The notes: generated by a model not told the origin, from the sequence alone. DNA of 64,000 bases from Opitutaceae bacterium (GCA_030648295.1 JAUSID010000148.1:44916-108915), one strand, 5' to 3'. Shown: positions 52,019 through 60,813, counted from the first letter of the stretch. Made by a program: numbers and translations.

Positions 52019-52255
52019 GCCGCGCTTGCTCGCCCTCTACGCGCTGCGCCGGCTGTCCGCCCCGGGATTCGTGCGCGTCATCGCCGATACGTTTGTCATC
52101 TAATAGATGACAAACTTTCCTCCGCTTCGAGGGACGCATTGGCCCTTTGTCATCTATTAGATGACAAAGGAGATTTGGGCCAACGGAGTTTGGCGAGCCG
52201 CCGGTGCCGCGTTTGGGTCGAACTCGCAGCGAGGATTCGGACTGACAATTGTCAC
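52019..52255. other. Upstream region of the small HTH gene
   Basis: Between the 28-base tandem array and the HTH gene there is no independent gene. A plus-strand frame is open throughout, including the palindromes (CHLIDDK, CHLLDDK), and joins the HTH frame, but it shows no recognisable protein. The palindrome pair occupies 52091-52169. GCCAACGGAGTTTG at 52179-52192 recurs with one change at 52641-52654. Confidence 0.5.
52091..52169. repeat. Left palindrome pair bracketing the HTH gene
   Basis: Two perfect 25-base palindromes lie at 52091-52115 (centre A) and 52145-52169 (centre T), 54 bases apart in register. They share the core TGTCATCTAWTAGATGACA. The 29-30-base spacer contains CGAGGGACGC and matches the spacer of the right pair at 23 of 30 positions, so left and right units are direct repeats. 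Confidence 0.95.
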
Positions 52256-52633
52256 GTGAATGCTTTCCTCGGGGCCATGGCTGCCGCGCGCTATGGAACT
52301 CACGCGCATCTCGAGCTGATGACCGCACCGGTGATCGCCGTGGCTGACGCAGCGTATGAGGCAGCGCGCAAGCGTCGTCAGCGCGCCCAGCCAGCGCGTG
52401 GTGCGACGCTGAAGGCGGGCCGCGATACGCCGCGGTGGAACCAACTCGCGGATGAGATCGCAAAATGTCTTCGGCGCCGCGGTGACAAATCCAAGCTCGC
52501 ACGCGCACTAGGGATCTCTCGCCAGCGCTTGCATTTGCTGATCGTGGCCCGCACCGCGTTCCCCGACGCAGAACGCGCCTTGCAACTCCAGGCGTGGCTG
52601 CACAGCGGTCAGCCGTCGTCATTCATTAAATGA
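52256..52633 (+). CDS. Small helix-turn-helix protein flanked by palindromes
   Basis: A 125-residue basic protein (118 from ATG 52277, 104 from ATG 52319; the start is uncertain). The N-terminal part is Ala/Arg-rich (AAYEAARKRRQRAQPARGAT). Residues about 62-115 form a likely DNA-binding domain: RWNQLADEIAKCLRRRGDKS followed by KLARALGISRQRLHLLI, a Cro/XRE-like helix-turn-helix, then ARTAFPDAERALQLQAWL. No enzymatic domain is seen. It is bracketed by palindrome pairs, and its last codons and TGA stop lie in a degenerate copy (52618-52634). I infer that it may bind these palindromes, controlling its own expression or the repeats elsewhere; this is not shown by the sequence. Confidence 0.65.
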   Translation: MNAFLGAMAAARYGTHAHLELMTAPVIAVADAAYEAARKRRQRAQPARGATLKAGRDTPRWNQLADEIAKCLRRRGDKSKLARALGISRQRLHLLIVARTAFPDAERALQLQAWLHSGQPSSFIK

Positions 52634-52634
52634 C
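52618..52634. repeat. Degenerate palindrome over the HTH gene stop codon
   Basis: GTCATTCATTAAATGAC has six-base arms with one central mismatch and the same CATTA centre as the copy at 29050-29076. It provides the gene's TGA stop and precedes the right palindrome pair by 15 bases. Confidence 0.6.
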
Positions 52635-52649
52635 AATGACGCCAACGGT

Positions 52650-52727
52650 GTTTGTCATCTAATAGATGACAAACTTTGCTCCTCTCCGAGGGACGCGTCG
52701 GCTATTTGTCATCTATTAGATGACAAA
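52650..52727. repeat. Right palindrome pair bracketing the HTH gene
   Basis: Perfect palindromes at 52650-52674 (25 bases, centre A) and 52705-52727 (23 bases, centre T), again 54 bases apart in register, with a spacer like that of the left pair. The plus-strand reading CHLIDDK-spacer-CHLLDDK is open. Confidence 0.95.
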
Positions 52728-52868
52728 CGAGTGGCGACGGGGGCCACGCAATCCCGCGGCTGGTCGATGCGCGCCGCACGTCGAACGCACTTCGGTCAAT
52801 CCGCATGCCTCGCGGATCCCGCTGCTCGGGATGGCCGAATGACCCGCGGTGCCATATCGCCTCCGTGC

Positions 52869-55421
52869 CTACAGTGCAGCGGGCAGTGCGCGTTTGCGCG
52901 ATGGCAGCAGCGAAATCCCGAGCCCTGTGAGCGCGGCGTCGGCGACGAAAACGACCGCCCAGAATCCCAGCGCCCACGCGCGAATCGAGCGCCAGCTCAC
53001 GGGCCGCGGCGCGCGCCAGACTTGCGCGAGATCGAGCCGCTCCTCCCCGCCGCTGCGAACACTCAGTTGCCGCAACTCGGCCAGCCGTGCCGAATCAAAA
53101 CTCCATTCGGCGGAACCGGCCACCGCCACCGGCCCGAACGGCAGCGCCACCGAACCGATCCGCACGGCGCCGCGCGCCATCCGGCCCACGGCCAGTTCCG
53201 CGGACCCTCGGAAATGTCCCGGCTCGATCTTTTCCCAGACGAGGGGGTGCACCGTCACCGCGCTCGACGTGCCGCTGCTCTCCGCCAGCGAGGCGACCGG
53301 CGGCGTCTGTGCCACGCGTGCGTTCCAGTTTTCATCATACAGCAATTCCATCGTGAGCCGCTCCCCCTCGATCTCAGCCCGCAGCGCGATGCCGGGCGGC
53401 ACATCGTCGCCCGCCAGCCAGCGCGAGAGCGTCTGCACAAAATCCCCGTAGCCGGCCCACGCCCGTATCCGTTCGGAGAATTCACCGCCGAGCGGAAACG
53501 ATACCGCGGCGACGCGCCCCACCCCGCGCTGCCACGTCGCGACCAGCGGCGCGGTGTAATCGTCCGTCGTGGCCAGCGAGACCGTCGCACCCTCCTTCAA
53601 ATAGCTCAGGTTGTAACCGTCCACCGCCGGCAGCCAAGAAGGCGCGCGGGCGGCGATCTCCGACCAGCCCGGCAGGCCCTGCGTGCCGGTCGGTTCCTTG
53701 ATGAACGCGGAACGTGCGATTGAGACCGTCTCCTGCGCGAAAATCGCCGGCAGCTCCGTCGCGTCGGCGCTGAAAAACATCCGGCCACCGCCGCGTTGGG
53801 CGACCTCCTTCAGGATTTCGGCATCACGGTCCGTTTCCGTGCCCATGCCGATGACGCTCACGGTCGCGTCGGCGGCGCGCAATTCGTCCACTGCATCCAG
53901 GTAGTCGTTCAGCTGCTGCCGGGAATCGTTCGCGTCGGCGAAGAGGATGAGGTGCCTCGTTCCGGTCTTCGCTTTCTTCAACTCTTTGAGCGCGGCGCGC
54001 AGCGCCTGGTGCAGCACGATGCCGCCGCCGGAACTCACCACACGACGGACCGTCTCCGTGATTTGGTTACGATTGGGCCCGACCTGCGCCAGGGCCACGA
54101 CTTCGTGCGGCTCGGTGTCGACGGCGTGCACCGACACCGCGTCGAGATCCCCCAGCAGTTCGACGGCGCGGGCGGCGCCGGAGTTGGCGAGGTCCATCTT
54201 CGTCAATCCCGCGCCCGCCCCCATGCTCATGCTGCCCGATCGATCCATCGCGATGGCGAGCGCGGTCGCGATTTTCCGCTGTTCCTTCTTCAACTCCAGC
54301 GAAACCGGCAGCAACGCGTCGACCGGCGACGAGAAGTAGCCGCCGGCGCCGAAACTGTTTTCGCCGCCCACCATCAGCAGCCCGCCGCCCTGTTCGCGGA
54401 CAAAATAATCGAGACCCGCCATGAAGTCGCGCGGCAGCCGGTGGGCGGCGACGTTGTTCAACACGACGGCGCGCGCGCCGCTGAGTCGCGCCGCTCCCAG
54501 CCCGCCGGGCTCGGTGACAAGTTCAACCGCCAGCCCCTGCGCGCCGAGCAGCGAAGCCAGCGGATCATCCGGGTAATTTGTCACGAGCACAATGCGTGGG
54601 CCGGACGCCACTTCGACCCAGCCCGCCGCGACATTGTTTTCCGGATGCGCGTCCGCCGGCGGATTGATCCGCGCCTCGTAACGCATGGCACCGCCACCCC
54701 CCAGCCGATCTGTCAGCCGCACACGGCCAATGCCGCCGCGCACCGCCGCCGTGCCGCTCGCCGCCACGCGGCCGCCGCGCACGACTTCCCACGGCACATC
54801 CGCGTCACCCTGCCCGGCGACGGTGAACTCGACGAGAAAGGATTCGCCGGCAAGCACGCGCGGCGGAACGGCGAGCCCCGCGACCCGCCAGTCGCCGGCG
54901 ATGGATTGGGTGAGCAGCCGGAAATCCAGCGGCACGCGACTGCGCAGGATTTTTTCGGCGGTGCCGCCCAGCGGTTCCGTCGCGTATCCATCCGTTACGA
55001 CGAGCACTCTCGCCGCGCGGCCGACCGCCAGCTCGCCGAGGGTGTATTCGAGCGCCAGCCCGGTTCGCGTCTGGGAACTCATTCCCTCGAAAACGGGATC
55101 GCCGCGATCGCGACGTCCCGCTTCGCCGGCGAAATCGACATGGAAAATCCGGTCGTGACGCCCGCGCGAACGTTCGAGGATCGCCTCGATTTCGCGCGAC
55201 TGCGACGCCATCGCCGCGGCCGTGGAATCGGAACGGTCCGCGAGCACCCACAAGTCGAGCCCCGCACTCGCCAGCCGCAACCGCGGATCTGCAAGCGCCA
55301 TGATCAGGGTGACGAGCCCGGCGGCGCGCAGCGGTTCGTGCAGCCGCAACCCACGCCAGCGCCAGCCGGCGATGATGAGCGCCGGAAAAAGGAACAACCA
55401 TTCTGGCGCGCCAAAGGTCAT
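52869..55421 (-). CDS. VWA-domain membrane protein with glutamine-amidotransferase-like fold
   Basis: An 850-residue inner-membrane protein. It begins with two hydrophobic segments (WLFLFPALIIAGWRWRGL; LRAAGLVTLIMALADPRL) and a VWA-like region opening LDLWVLADRSDSTAA. A central segment RIVLVTNYPDDPLASLLGAQ and REQGGGLLMVGGENSFGAGG resembles the GATase1-like fold found in this family. The second, intact VWA domain has the MIDAS motif LAIAMDRSGSMS and DLDAVSVHAVDTEPHEVVAL. A final helix (ALGFWAVVFVADAALTGLGI) anchors the C terminus. Such proteins accompany BatA/DUF58/MoxR-type clusters. The ATG overlaps the stop of the preceding BatA-like gene (ATGA); it is the last gene of the operon. Confidence 0.85.
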   Translation of the reverse strand: MTFGAPEWLFLFPALIIAGWRWRGLRLHEPLRAAGLVTLIMALADPRLRLASAGLDLWVLADRSDSTAAAMASQSREIEAILERSRGRHDRIFHVDFAGEAGRRDRGDPVFEGMSSQTRTGLALEYTLGELAVGRAARVLVVTDGYATEPLGGTAEKILRSRVPLDFRLLTQSIAGDWRVAGLAVPPRVLAGESFLVEFTVAGQGDADVPWEVVRGGRVAASGTAAVRGGIGRVRLTDRLGGGGAMRYEARINPPADAHPENNVAAGWVEVASGPRIVLVTNYPDDPLASLLGAQGLAVELVTEPGGLGAARLSGARAVVLNNVAAHRLPRDFMAGLDYFVREQGGGLLMVGGENSFGAGGYFSSPVDALLPVSLELKKEQRKIATALAIAMDRSGSMSMGAGAGLTKMDLANSGAARAVELLGDLDAVSVHAVDTEPHEVVALAQVGPNRNQITETVRRVVSSGGGIVLHQALRAALKELKKAKTGTRHLILFADANDSRQQLNDYLDAVDELRAADATVSVIGMGTETDRDAEILKEVAQRGGGRMFFSADATELPAIFAQETVSIARSAFIKEPTGTQGLPGWSEIAARAPSWLPAVDGYNLSYLKEGATVSLATTDDYTAPLVATWQRGVGRVAAVSFPLGGEFSERIRAWAGYGDFVQTLSRWLAGDDVPPGIALRAEIEGERLTMELLYDENWNARVAQTPPVASLAESSGTSSAVTVHPLVWEKIEPGHFRGSAELAVGRMARGAVRIGSVALPFGPVAVAGSAEWSFDSARLAELRQLSVRSGGEERLDLAQVWRAPRPVSWRSIRAWALGFWAVVFVADAALTGLGISLLPSRKRALPAAL

Positions 55422-57316
55422 GCGTTACTGGCGACAAGCGGTTCACCCGCAGCACGCGTGCCGGCGGTGCGCACCCACCAGCTCGCGAGCACGACGCCGG
55501 CGAGAAGGATGAGCCAGAGTACCGCCAACGGATCGCCGCGCGTGTTTCGCTCGATCGCGACATCACGCTCGCGCCGCAGTTCGACAAAAAAAGTTTCCGC
55601 GGTCCGAAAGTCACCCTGCCGCGGATCGGCAAATTGCGCACTGCCGCGCACGAGCACGTCGTTCCCTCGCGTGACGCGAAAGAATCCCGGGCGCCTCGGC
55701 GCGCGCAATCCGGCGGCTTCGGTTTCGCCGATGGCGATCGTTTCCGCCGGTCCACCGGCGGCGGGCGTGAACATCAGCATCGCGCGTGTTTCATCCGAGC
55801 GGGCGGCGGCAGCATCCCGCAGCCGGAGTGTAACCAGTGCACCGCAGTCAAAATTCGCGGCAAACGGCGCGGGCTGGGCATCCCGTTCCGCCTCGATGAA
55901 TCGCCGCGCCAGCAACACCATCGCCGGCAACCGCGCGGCGTTCGATGTCGACCAGTCGAAAGCCAACAGAAGCTTGCGGGTCGGCGCGTGAGACAACGCA
56001 GCGTCATCTGGACGATTTGCCGCGACCACGGCCGCTGGCGGCGTGGTGGCCGCGAATTGTGACGGCGCGCGAAGGATTACGAGCGGCCACTTGCCGTGCC
56101 AGAGCAGCACCGTGTCACCACGAGCGGGCGCGAATCCGTGCGTGCCGGTGCCGAGCCAGCCCTGCCAGTTCAGTCCCGCGACCAACGCGTCGCGCTCGGC
56201 CGTGACGACGTCGGTCAACAGCGGCATCTGCGCGCGCTGATCGGCGGGCGGCCAGAAAATTCCACTGCGACGTTCACGTTGGACCTCGTCCTGACTGGCG
56301 CGCGCGAGTCGAAGCGTCGCCATCGCGTCCGCACTCACGATGGTTACACCGGGAACATCACGCGCGAGTTTGCGAAAAAATTCCGCGGTTTCGTCCGTGC
56401 CGTCCACGTCCACGGCCAGCGGCTTCGGTGCGGGACGCACGAGCGGCAGTCGATCGTCGGCCGCAAATCCATCGGTCGATAAAACGACGGTGGCCTCTTC
56501 GATTCCGTCCGGCAATCGGGCGGATATTTCGGCGATCGCGCCGGGAGCGAGCGTGATGGTCTGTTCGGGCGACTGGCCTAAACCCGCCGTGAGCCGCCAC
56601 GATCGGACCTGCGTGGTGGCCGTATGGTTCTTGACCAGCGCACGCCACATCACGCCGTCCTTGTCCGGCGTGACGGTGGCGCCGGCAAAACCCACATTTT
56701 CGATCCGGCGTCCGACCCCGGCGGCGCGTTGATCAGGAGGAACTCGATCGCGCCGATCAGTGATGAGCAGTGTCCGGCCCGAGGCACCGGCGAGACCGCG
56801 CGCGAGCCGAAGCGCCGGATCGATGTCATGCCGGCCCAGCTCCGGCCGCCACGATGCAATGGCCGCGCTGGCCAAACTGCGATCGAGACCCCGGTAGAGT
56901 GGCGGCTGTCGCGGATTCGTCGTCATGACCACCCAGGTCGTGCGCGCGGCGAGTCCCTCCGACAGTGTCATTTCGCGCTCGGCCGCGGCGGCAGCCGCGG
57001 GTCGAAATGCGTCCATCGATGCCGACGCGTCCAGCACGAGCACGACGGTCTGGGCGGATTCGGTCTGCACCCAGCGCGGTTCGGCCAGCACCCAGCTGGC
57101 GAGGATGATGGCGGCGAGTTGCAACCACAGCGTGCGCGAGGAACGCAGTTGTTCCCAGGTACGGCCGCGCGCGCTGTCGGGTGCCAGCCGTTCGATCAGA
57201 AACCAGGTGCTTGTACGCACGAGCCGCGAGCGCTGCTGGAGAAAGTGAATCGCGAGGATCGCGGGCAAACCGAGAAGCAGCCACAGCCCCGCGGGATGAG
57301 CGAAAATCGGAATCAT
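55418..57316 (-). CDS. BatA-like membrane protein with N-terminal VWA-type domain
   Basis: A 632-residue protein with the BatA N-terminal anchor: PAGLWLLLGLPAILAIHFLQ, QRSRLVRTSTWFLIERLAP, and LWLQLAAIILASWVLAEPRW. The following VWA-type domain has VVLVLDASASMDAF (MIDAS-like DxSxS). A long periplasmic beta-rich part follows, and a C-terminal helix DPLAVLWLILLAGVVLASWW. BatA-type proteins work with DUF58 and MoxR ATPases in an uncharacterised envelope or metal-dependent assembly system. Start ATG 57316 matches the conserved N terminus; 79 codons upstream in frame are shadow. The gene starts 40 bases after the DUF58 gene and overlaps the next VWA gene. Confidence 0.85.
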   Translation of the reverse strand: MIPIFAHPAGLWLLLGLPAILAIHFLQQRSRLVRTSTWFLIERLAPDSARGRTWEQLRSSRTLWLQLAAIILASWVLAEPRWVQTESAQTVVLVLDASASMDAFRPAAAAAAEREMTLSEGLAARTTWVVMTTNPRQPPLYRGLDRSLASAAIASWRPELGRHDIDPALRLARGLAGASGRTLLITDRRDRVPPDQRAAGVGRRIENVGFAGATVTPDKDGVMWRALVKNHTATTQVRSWRLTAGLGQSPEQTITLAPGAIAEISARLPDGIEEATVVLSTDGFAADDRLPLVRPAPKPLAVDVDGTDETAEFFRKLARDVPGVTIVSADAMATLRLARASQDEVQRERRSGIFWPPADQRAQMPLLTDVVTAERDALVAGLNWQGWLGTGTHGFAPARGDTVLLWHGKWPLVILRAPSQFAATTPPAAVVAANRPDDAALSHAPTRKLLLAFDWSTSNAARLPAMVLLARRFIEAERDAQPAPFAANFDCGALVTLRLRDAAAARSDETRAMLMFTPAAGGPAETIAIGETEAAGLRAPRRPGFFRVTRGNDVLVRGSAQFADPRQGDFRTAETFFVELRRERDVAIERNTRGDPLAVLWLILLAGVVLASWWVRTAGTRAAGEPLVASNA

Positions 57317-57356
57317 TTTGCGAGGGCGTCGAGCAGCGCGGACATCGTGCGCCAAC

Positions 57357-58295
57357 TCATGCAACCGCCTCGACCGCGCCGGCGCCAAACGCCTCGTGCG
57401 CGAGCGCGGCCGCGAGCGTGCCCGCACACGGCACGCGCGCAAAGAGGATCCCGCGCCTGCGACACGCTTCGCGCCAGAGCGCGAAATGGCGGTGGTACGC
57501 GACGCGGTATCGCGACGCGAGCGAATCATCGACGCGCTGGCGCCGCGTCGCATTGGTCTCGCAGTCGGCGAGCTGGATGTTGCCGCGCCACGGCAAATCC
57601 GCCTCCTCCGCTAGTGATGGCGCCAGCACGACACCGACGCCCGAAGCCGCGGCCAGCGGAACAAGCAGCGCCGACGGGTCACCGGGAAACAGCAGGTCCG
57701 AAATCAGGACCTTCATCGCGCCCATCCGCCAGGGGATTGAGAGGGAAAGTGAAGGTGAGTGGGGAAGTGAAGGTGAAGGTGGAACTGCGTTCGTTCGTGT
57801 TCGTCCCTTTTCCCTTTCACTTTCACTTTCACTCCGCCTGAGCCGGTCGCGCCACCGATCGGCGCGCACTTCCTCGGTAGCGAGCGGATAGATCGTCCTG
57901 CCTTCCGCCCCGTGCAGCCGCACGGGCGCGCCGGCGCGGTCAGCACATTCGACACAGAACGCGAGGAGTTCGTCCGTGCGGGCCTGTTTTTCAGGGGTGA
58001 ACGACATCGAGGCCGACACGTCCACCAGCAAGTCGACGGCTGGCGCCACTTCGGCCCGATACAATTTCATCGTGAGCGCGCCGGTCCGGGCGAACGCCTG
58101 CCAGTGAATGTGCCGCGGGTCGTCGCCGGGCACGTAGGACCGGTGATCCTGGAAATCGAGCGAACTGCCGGCGCCGGCGCCGATCCAATTCCCGGCCAGT
58201 CCGCGCCAGGCCTGCCGGGAAAAAGGCAACCGCCAGCGCGCGGCGGCCGCCAGCGCCCCGCGCCGGGGAGAAAATGAAACCGCGGCAGCATTCAT
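57357..58295 (-). CDS. DUF58 protein with in-frame simple-repeat insertion
   Basis: A 312-residue DUF58 protein. The signature GSSLDFQDHRSYVPGDDPRH then IHWQAFARTG lies at residues 44-74, and a VWA-like strand AVDLLVDVSASMSF near 87-100. After WRDRLRR (residue about 152) roughly 34 residues of low complexity (SESESEREKG ... PSLPHSPSLSLS) are encoded by the inverted purine/pyrimidine repeat at 57736-57836. The conserved fold resumes with MKVLISDLLFPGDP. The frame is kept, suggesting a tolerated surface loop. Both ends fit the operon: the ATG overlaps the permease stop and the BatA gene begins 40 bases downstream. The biochemical function of DUF58 is unknown. Confidence 0.85.
   Translation of the reverse strand: MNAAAVSFSPRRGALAAAARWRLPFSRQAWRGLAGNWIGAGAGSSLDFQDHRSYVPGDDPRHIHWQAFARTGALTMKLYRAEVAPAVDLLVDVSASMSFTPEKQARTDELLAFCVECADRAGAPVRLHGAEGRTIYPLATEEVRADRWRDRLRRSESESEREKGRTRTNAVPPSPSLPHSPSLSLSIPWRMGAMKVLISDLLFPGDPSALLVPLAAASGVGVVLAPSLAEEADLPWRGNIQLADCETNATRRQRVDDSLASRYRVAYHRHFALWREACRRRGILFARVPCAGTLAAALAHEAFGAGAVEAVA
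57736..57836. repeat. Inverted GTGAAG/CTTTCAC repeat inserted in the DUF58 gene
   Basis: A purine arm (57738-57783, with GGAAAGTGAAGGTGAGTGGG and AAGTGAAGGTGAAGGTGG) and a pyrimidine arm (57806-57833, with CCCTTTCACTTTCACTTTCA) face each other across about 25 bases that contain TTCGTTCGTGTTCG. The layout matches 5437-5680. In the DUF58 frame it codes for alternating Ser/Glu and Pro/Ser/Leu. Confidence 0.85.
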
Positions 58296-59797
58296 GCGGG
58301 CGGCGGCGCCTTCCCTTCACTGGACGCCAGGGCGCGCAGCCGGTCCCAGTACGGCCGCGTCTGCCAGAGGGCGACGCCGAGCACGAGCAGCGCGACCAAA
58401 CGCTGAAGCACCACGACGAGGGTAGCCGGGTTGCGGTTGGCGAGGCCGAAGAAGAAACTGGATACAGGAAAAACCTCCATCACCGCCTTCGGCGCCGAAA
58501 TCTTCCACCGGCTCTCCGCCAGCCAGAACGTGAACCAGCTGAGGACGACCGGCAGCACGATGCCTGCGACATACGGCAGCACGGGCGAAAAGAAACGGCG
58601 GCGGACGAATGAGCGGAGGACCGCGGGAAACACCACTGCCGCCAGGCCCAGCAGCGCCATGCCGGCGGCATGTTCCGCCTCGGAGCGCGTCACCGGTGTG
58701 CCGGTGGGAATGATGATCAGCGCGAACACCACCCACGTGGCCGTCGCGGCCATCGCGTAAGCAAACGCGCTCTGCCAGCCGGGCAGCGAACAATATCCGG
58801 TGCCGCGGACCACGGGCCCGCCGCGCCGCCAGACGCGCCACTGCGAAGCCATCGGCAGCCGCGCGCTGGCAAGTTCGACCAGCAGCACCAACGCGAGAAA
58901 ACCGCCCGCGATGTAGAGCTGGCGGAGGGCAAGCGAGTCGGCATTGAACATCTCGGAGAAGGCGGCGGGCAGCAGCGCAAGCAAGGGGAGCACCCGCACG
59001 AAGAAACCGTGATTCTCCGCCGGCGGCGCGATGTTGCGCACGGCGCTGACGAGGAAAAACGCGCCGAGAAACACCGCGTTCACGAGGTCGAACGGCAGTT
59101 CGAACAGGTGTGACAGTGGATTGCCCCCACCAAAGGGACGGCCGAAAAACGCCGCGCCAAAACCGCCCGCGACCGTCGGCAGGCTCGCCGCGAGCAGGAT
59201 GATGATCACCACGCGCAGGACCCTGGCCACGCCCGACGCCCACAAACCGGCCGCGGTCAAAAGCGCGCTGACCCCGAGCATAATCAGGCAGCGGCCAAAA
59301 TCGGCGATGATGTCGGCGTTGTCGGTAAAGTACCGAACAATCAAATACGGGAGCATCGCAACGAGCAGCAGCGTGCCCTGCGCGAGCAGCGAGAACCATT
59401 TCCCGAGCACGATGCGCCACGCGTTCAGCCGCGTGAGCACCAGCAGGTCGAGGGTGCGCGCATCGACCTCCACCTGCAGTCCACCGAGCGCGCGCGACGG
59501 CGTCACGAGCAGCAGTTGCACGACGAGAATCGTCCAGAAAAACGCCGCCAGCATGGAATTCGCCGCGCGCGCGGACGGAGTCGGGCCGAAATCCGAGCTC
59601 AACGACATCAGCGTCGCGAGCAGCATGATGAGTTGAAAAACCACCAGCGCGCCGACGAAACCGCGGGTGCGCAGCCCCTGGCGCAGCTCCTTCACGAGCA
59701 TCGGCGGCAGCCAGCCCGGAAAGTCGCGCCGCCGCATGGGTGACGGGGCGGCCGGCAACGCAGGGGTCGCACTCGTGGCGGTGGCGGCAGTGATCAT
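58292..59797 (-). CDS. ABC-2-type transporter permease
   Basis: A 501-residue polytopic protein with about twelve hydrophobic segments. The N-terminal LPPMLVKELRQGLRTRGFVG is the cytoplasmic coupling-type start of ABC-2 permeases that sit beside DUF58/VWA genes, and GGLQVEVDARTLDLLVLTRLN then WRIVLGKWFSLLAQGTLLL matches the expected second cytoplasmic loop. It overlaps the ATPase gene (ATGA) and the DUF58 gene (ATGA), so the three are tightly coupled. The transported substrate is unknown. Confidence 0.88.
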   Translation of the reverse strand: MITAATATSATPALPAAPSPMRRRDFPGWLPPMLVKELRQGLRTRGFVGALVVFQLIMLLATLMSLSSDFGPTPSARAANSMLAAFFWTILVVQLLLVTPSRALGGLQVEVDARTLDLLVLTRLNAWRIVLGKWFSLLAQGTLLLVAMLPYLIVRYFTDNADIIADFGRCLIMLGVSALLTAAGLWASGVARVLRVVIIILLAASLPTVAGGFGAAFFGRPFGGGNPLSHLFELPFDLVNAVFLGAFFLVSAVRNIAPPAENHGFFVRVLPLLALLPAAFSEMFNADSLALRQLYIAGGFLALVLLVELASARLPMASQWRVWRRGGPVVRGTGYCSLPGWQSAFAYAMAATATWVVFALIIIPTGTPVTRSEAEHAAGMALLGLAAVVFPAVLRSFVRRRFFSPVLPYVAGIVLPVVLSWFTFWLAESRWKISAPKAVMEVFPVSSFFFGLANRNPATLVVVLQRLVALLVLGVALWQTRPYWDRLRALASSEGKAPPPA

Positions 59798-60813
59798 GGC
59801 GTCAAGCGGGTCCCGCGGTGCGTTGCGGAGGCCGGAAGCTCGGGCGGAAGCGCCGCCCGAAGCTCCGGCGGGTCGCGCAACATTTCGATGAACGCCTCCT
59901 CGAGGCGGCGAAGTTCGCGATGGAAATCAACCACGGGCACGCCATCGGCGATCACGCGCCGCAGTTCCGCCGCGAGCGCCTCCGTGGTCGCGCCGGCAAA
60001 TTCCGCCCGCGCGCCGTCGCGCCGCTCCTCGACCAGTTTCCATCCCGGGCGGACGGCGAGCCACTGGAGCAGCGGCGCGACGTCACCGTGCACGGTGATA
60101 TTGATCGTCATGGTGCCGTTGGCGGCGACACCGCGCCGCAGCGTCTCGGTGTCGCCGTGGTGAACGACCACGCCGCGATCCATGAACACGAGCGAGTCAC
60201 ACATCTCGCCGAGTTCGGAAAGGATGTGCGAGCTGATGAGGATGGTCTTGCCGCGATCGCGCAGGACGCGGACGAGATTCTTGAACTCGAGCCGCGCCTT
60301 GGGATCGAGGCCCGCCGCCGGTTCGTCGAGAATCAGGAATTCGGGGTCGTTGAGCAGCGTGCGCGCGAGACAGAGCCGCTGGGTCTGGCCTCTCGAGAGA
60401 CGATCGATCGACCGATCGGCGAGAGGAACGAGGTCCGTGAATTCCGCGACCTCGCCCACGCGGTTGCTCAGATCGTCGCCGCGCAAGCCGTAGGCGCGGC
60501 CGAAAAAGTCCAGATAGTCGCTGACCGTGGTATCCTTGTACGGCGTGAAATGATCCGGCATCCAGCCGATCCGGTGCCGCACTTCATTCGGGTACTCGAC
60601 TATATCCACGCCGCCGAGACGGACGGTTCCGCGGTCGGGATAATCAAGCGTCGCGAGGATGCGCATCGTCGTCGTTTTGCCGGCGCCGTTCGCGCCGATG
60701 AGTCCGACGACCTGCCCTTGCTGGAGCTGAAACGAAACCCCATCGACCGCCTTTACGCCGCCGAACCAGCGGGCCAGTTGCTCCACATCCAGCAATGGCG
60801 TCGTGGTTGTCAT
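59794..60813 (-). CDS. ABC transporter ATP-binding protein
   Basis: A 339-residue ATPase of the CcmA/GldA type. Walker A is GLIGANGAGKTTTMRIL (about residues 40-56), the Q-loop region PDHFTPYKDTTVSDYLDFF, the signature LSRGQTQRLCLARTLL, Walker B FLILDEPAAGLDP, and the switch His in ILISSHILSEL. The signature is LSRGQ instead of LSGGQ, a common variant. The C-terminal 100 residues (GDVAPLLQWLAVRPGWKLVE) are the usual regulatory extension of this subfamily. ATG 60813 is chosen; longer frames upstream overlap the preceding gene. It powers the permease encoded next. Confidence 0.93.
   Translation of the reverse strand: MTTTTPLLDVEQLARWFGGVKAVDGVSFQLQQGQVVGLIGANGAGKTTTMRILATLDYPDRGTVRLGGVDIVEYPNEVRHRIGWMPDHFTPYKDTTVSDYLDFFGRAYGLRGDDLSNRVGEVAEFTDLVPLADRSIDRLSRGQTQRLCLARTLLNDPEFLILDEPAAGLDPKARLEFKNLVRVLRDRGKTILISSHILSELGEMCDSLVFMDRGVVVHHGDTETLRRGVAANGTMTINITVHGDVAPLLQWLAVRPGWKLVEERRDGARAEFAGATTEALAAELRRVIADGVPVVDFHRELRRLEEAFIEMLRDPPELRAALPPELPASATHRGTRLTP

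Larger units (their letters stand above)
52091..52727 (+). mobile_element. Putative palindrome-bounded element carrying a small HTH gene
   Basis: A unit of about 640 bases bounded by two directly repeated palindrome pairs (52091-52169 and 52650-52727), with one HTH gene between and a degenerate palindrome over that gene's stop. There is no transposase, no recognisable target duplication and no recombinase, so autonomous movement is not supported by the sequence. Proposed as a unit because of the symmetric layout. An alternative is an ordinary autoregulated gene with multiple operator sites in a repeat-rich spacer. Confidence 0.35.

Noticed and set aside
51773..52255. N-terminal extension of the HTH gene back into the DUF420 gene
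   Set aside because: The frame is open only because the tandem array and palindromes lack stops in it; the encoded sequence is low-complexity and overlaps a real gene. Internal starts at 52256, 52277 or 52319 are more credible.
53796..55991. 731-codon open frame on the plus strand
   Set aside because: Antisense to two VWA-domain genes with clear MIDAS motifs; no domain on this strand.
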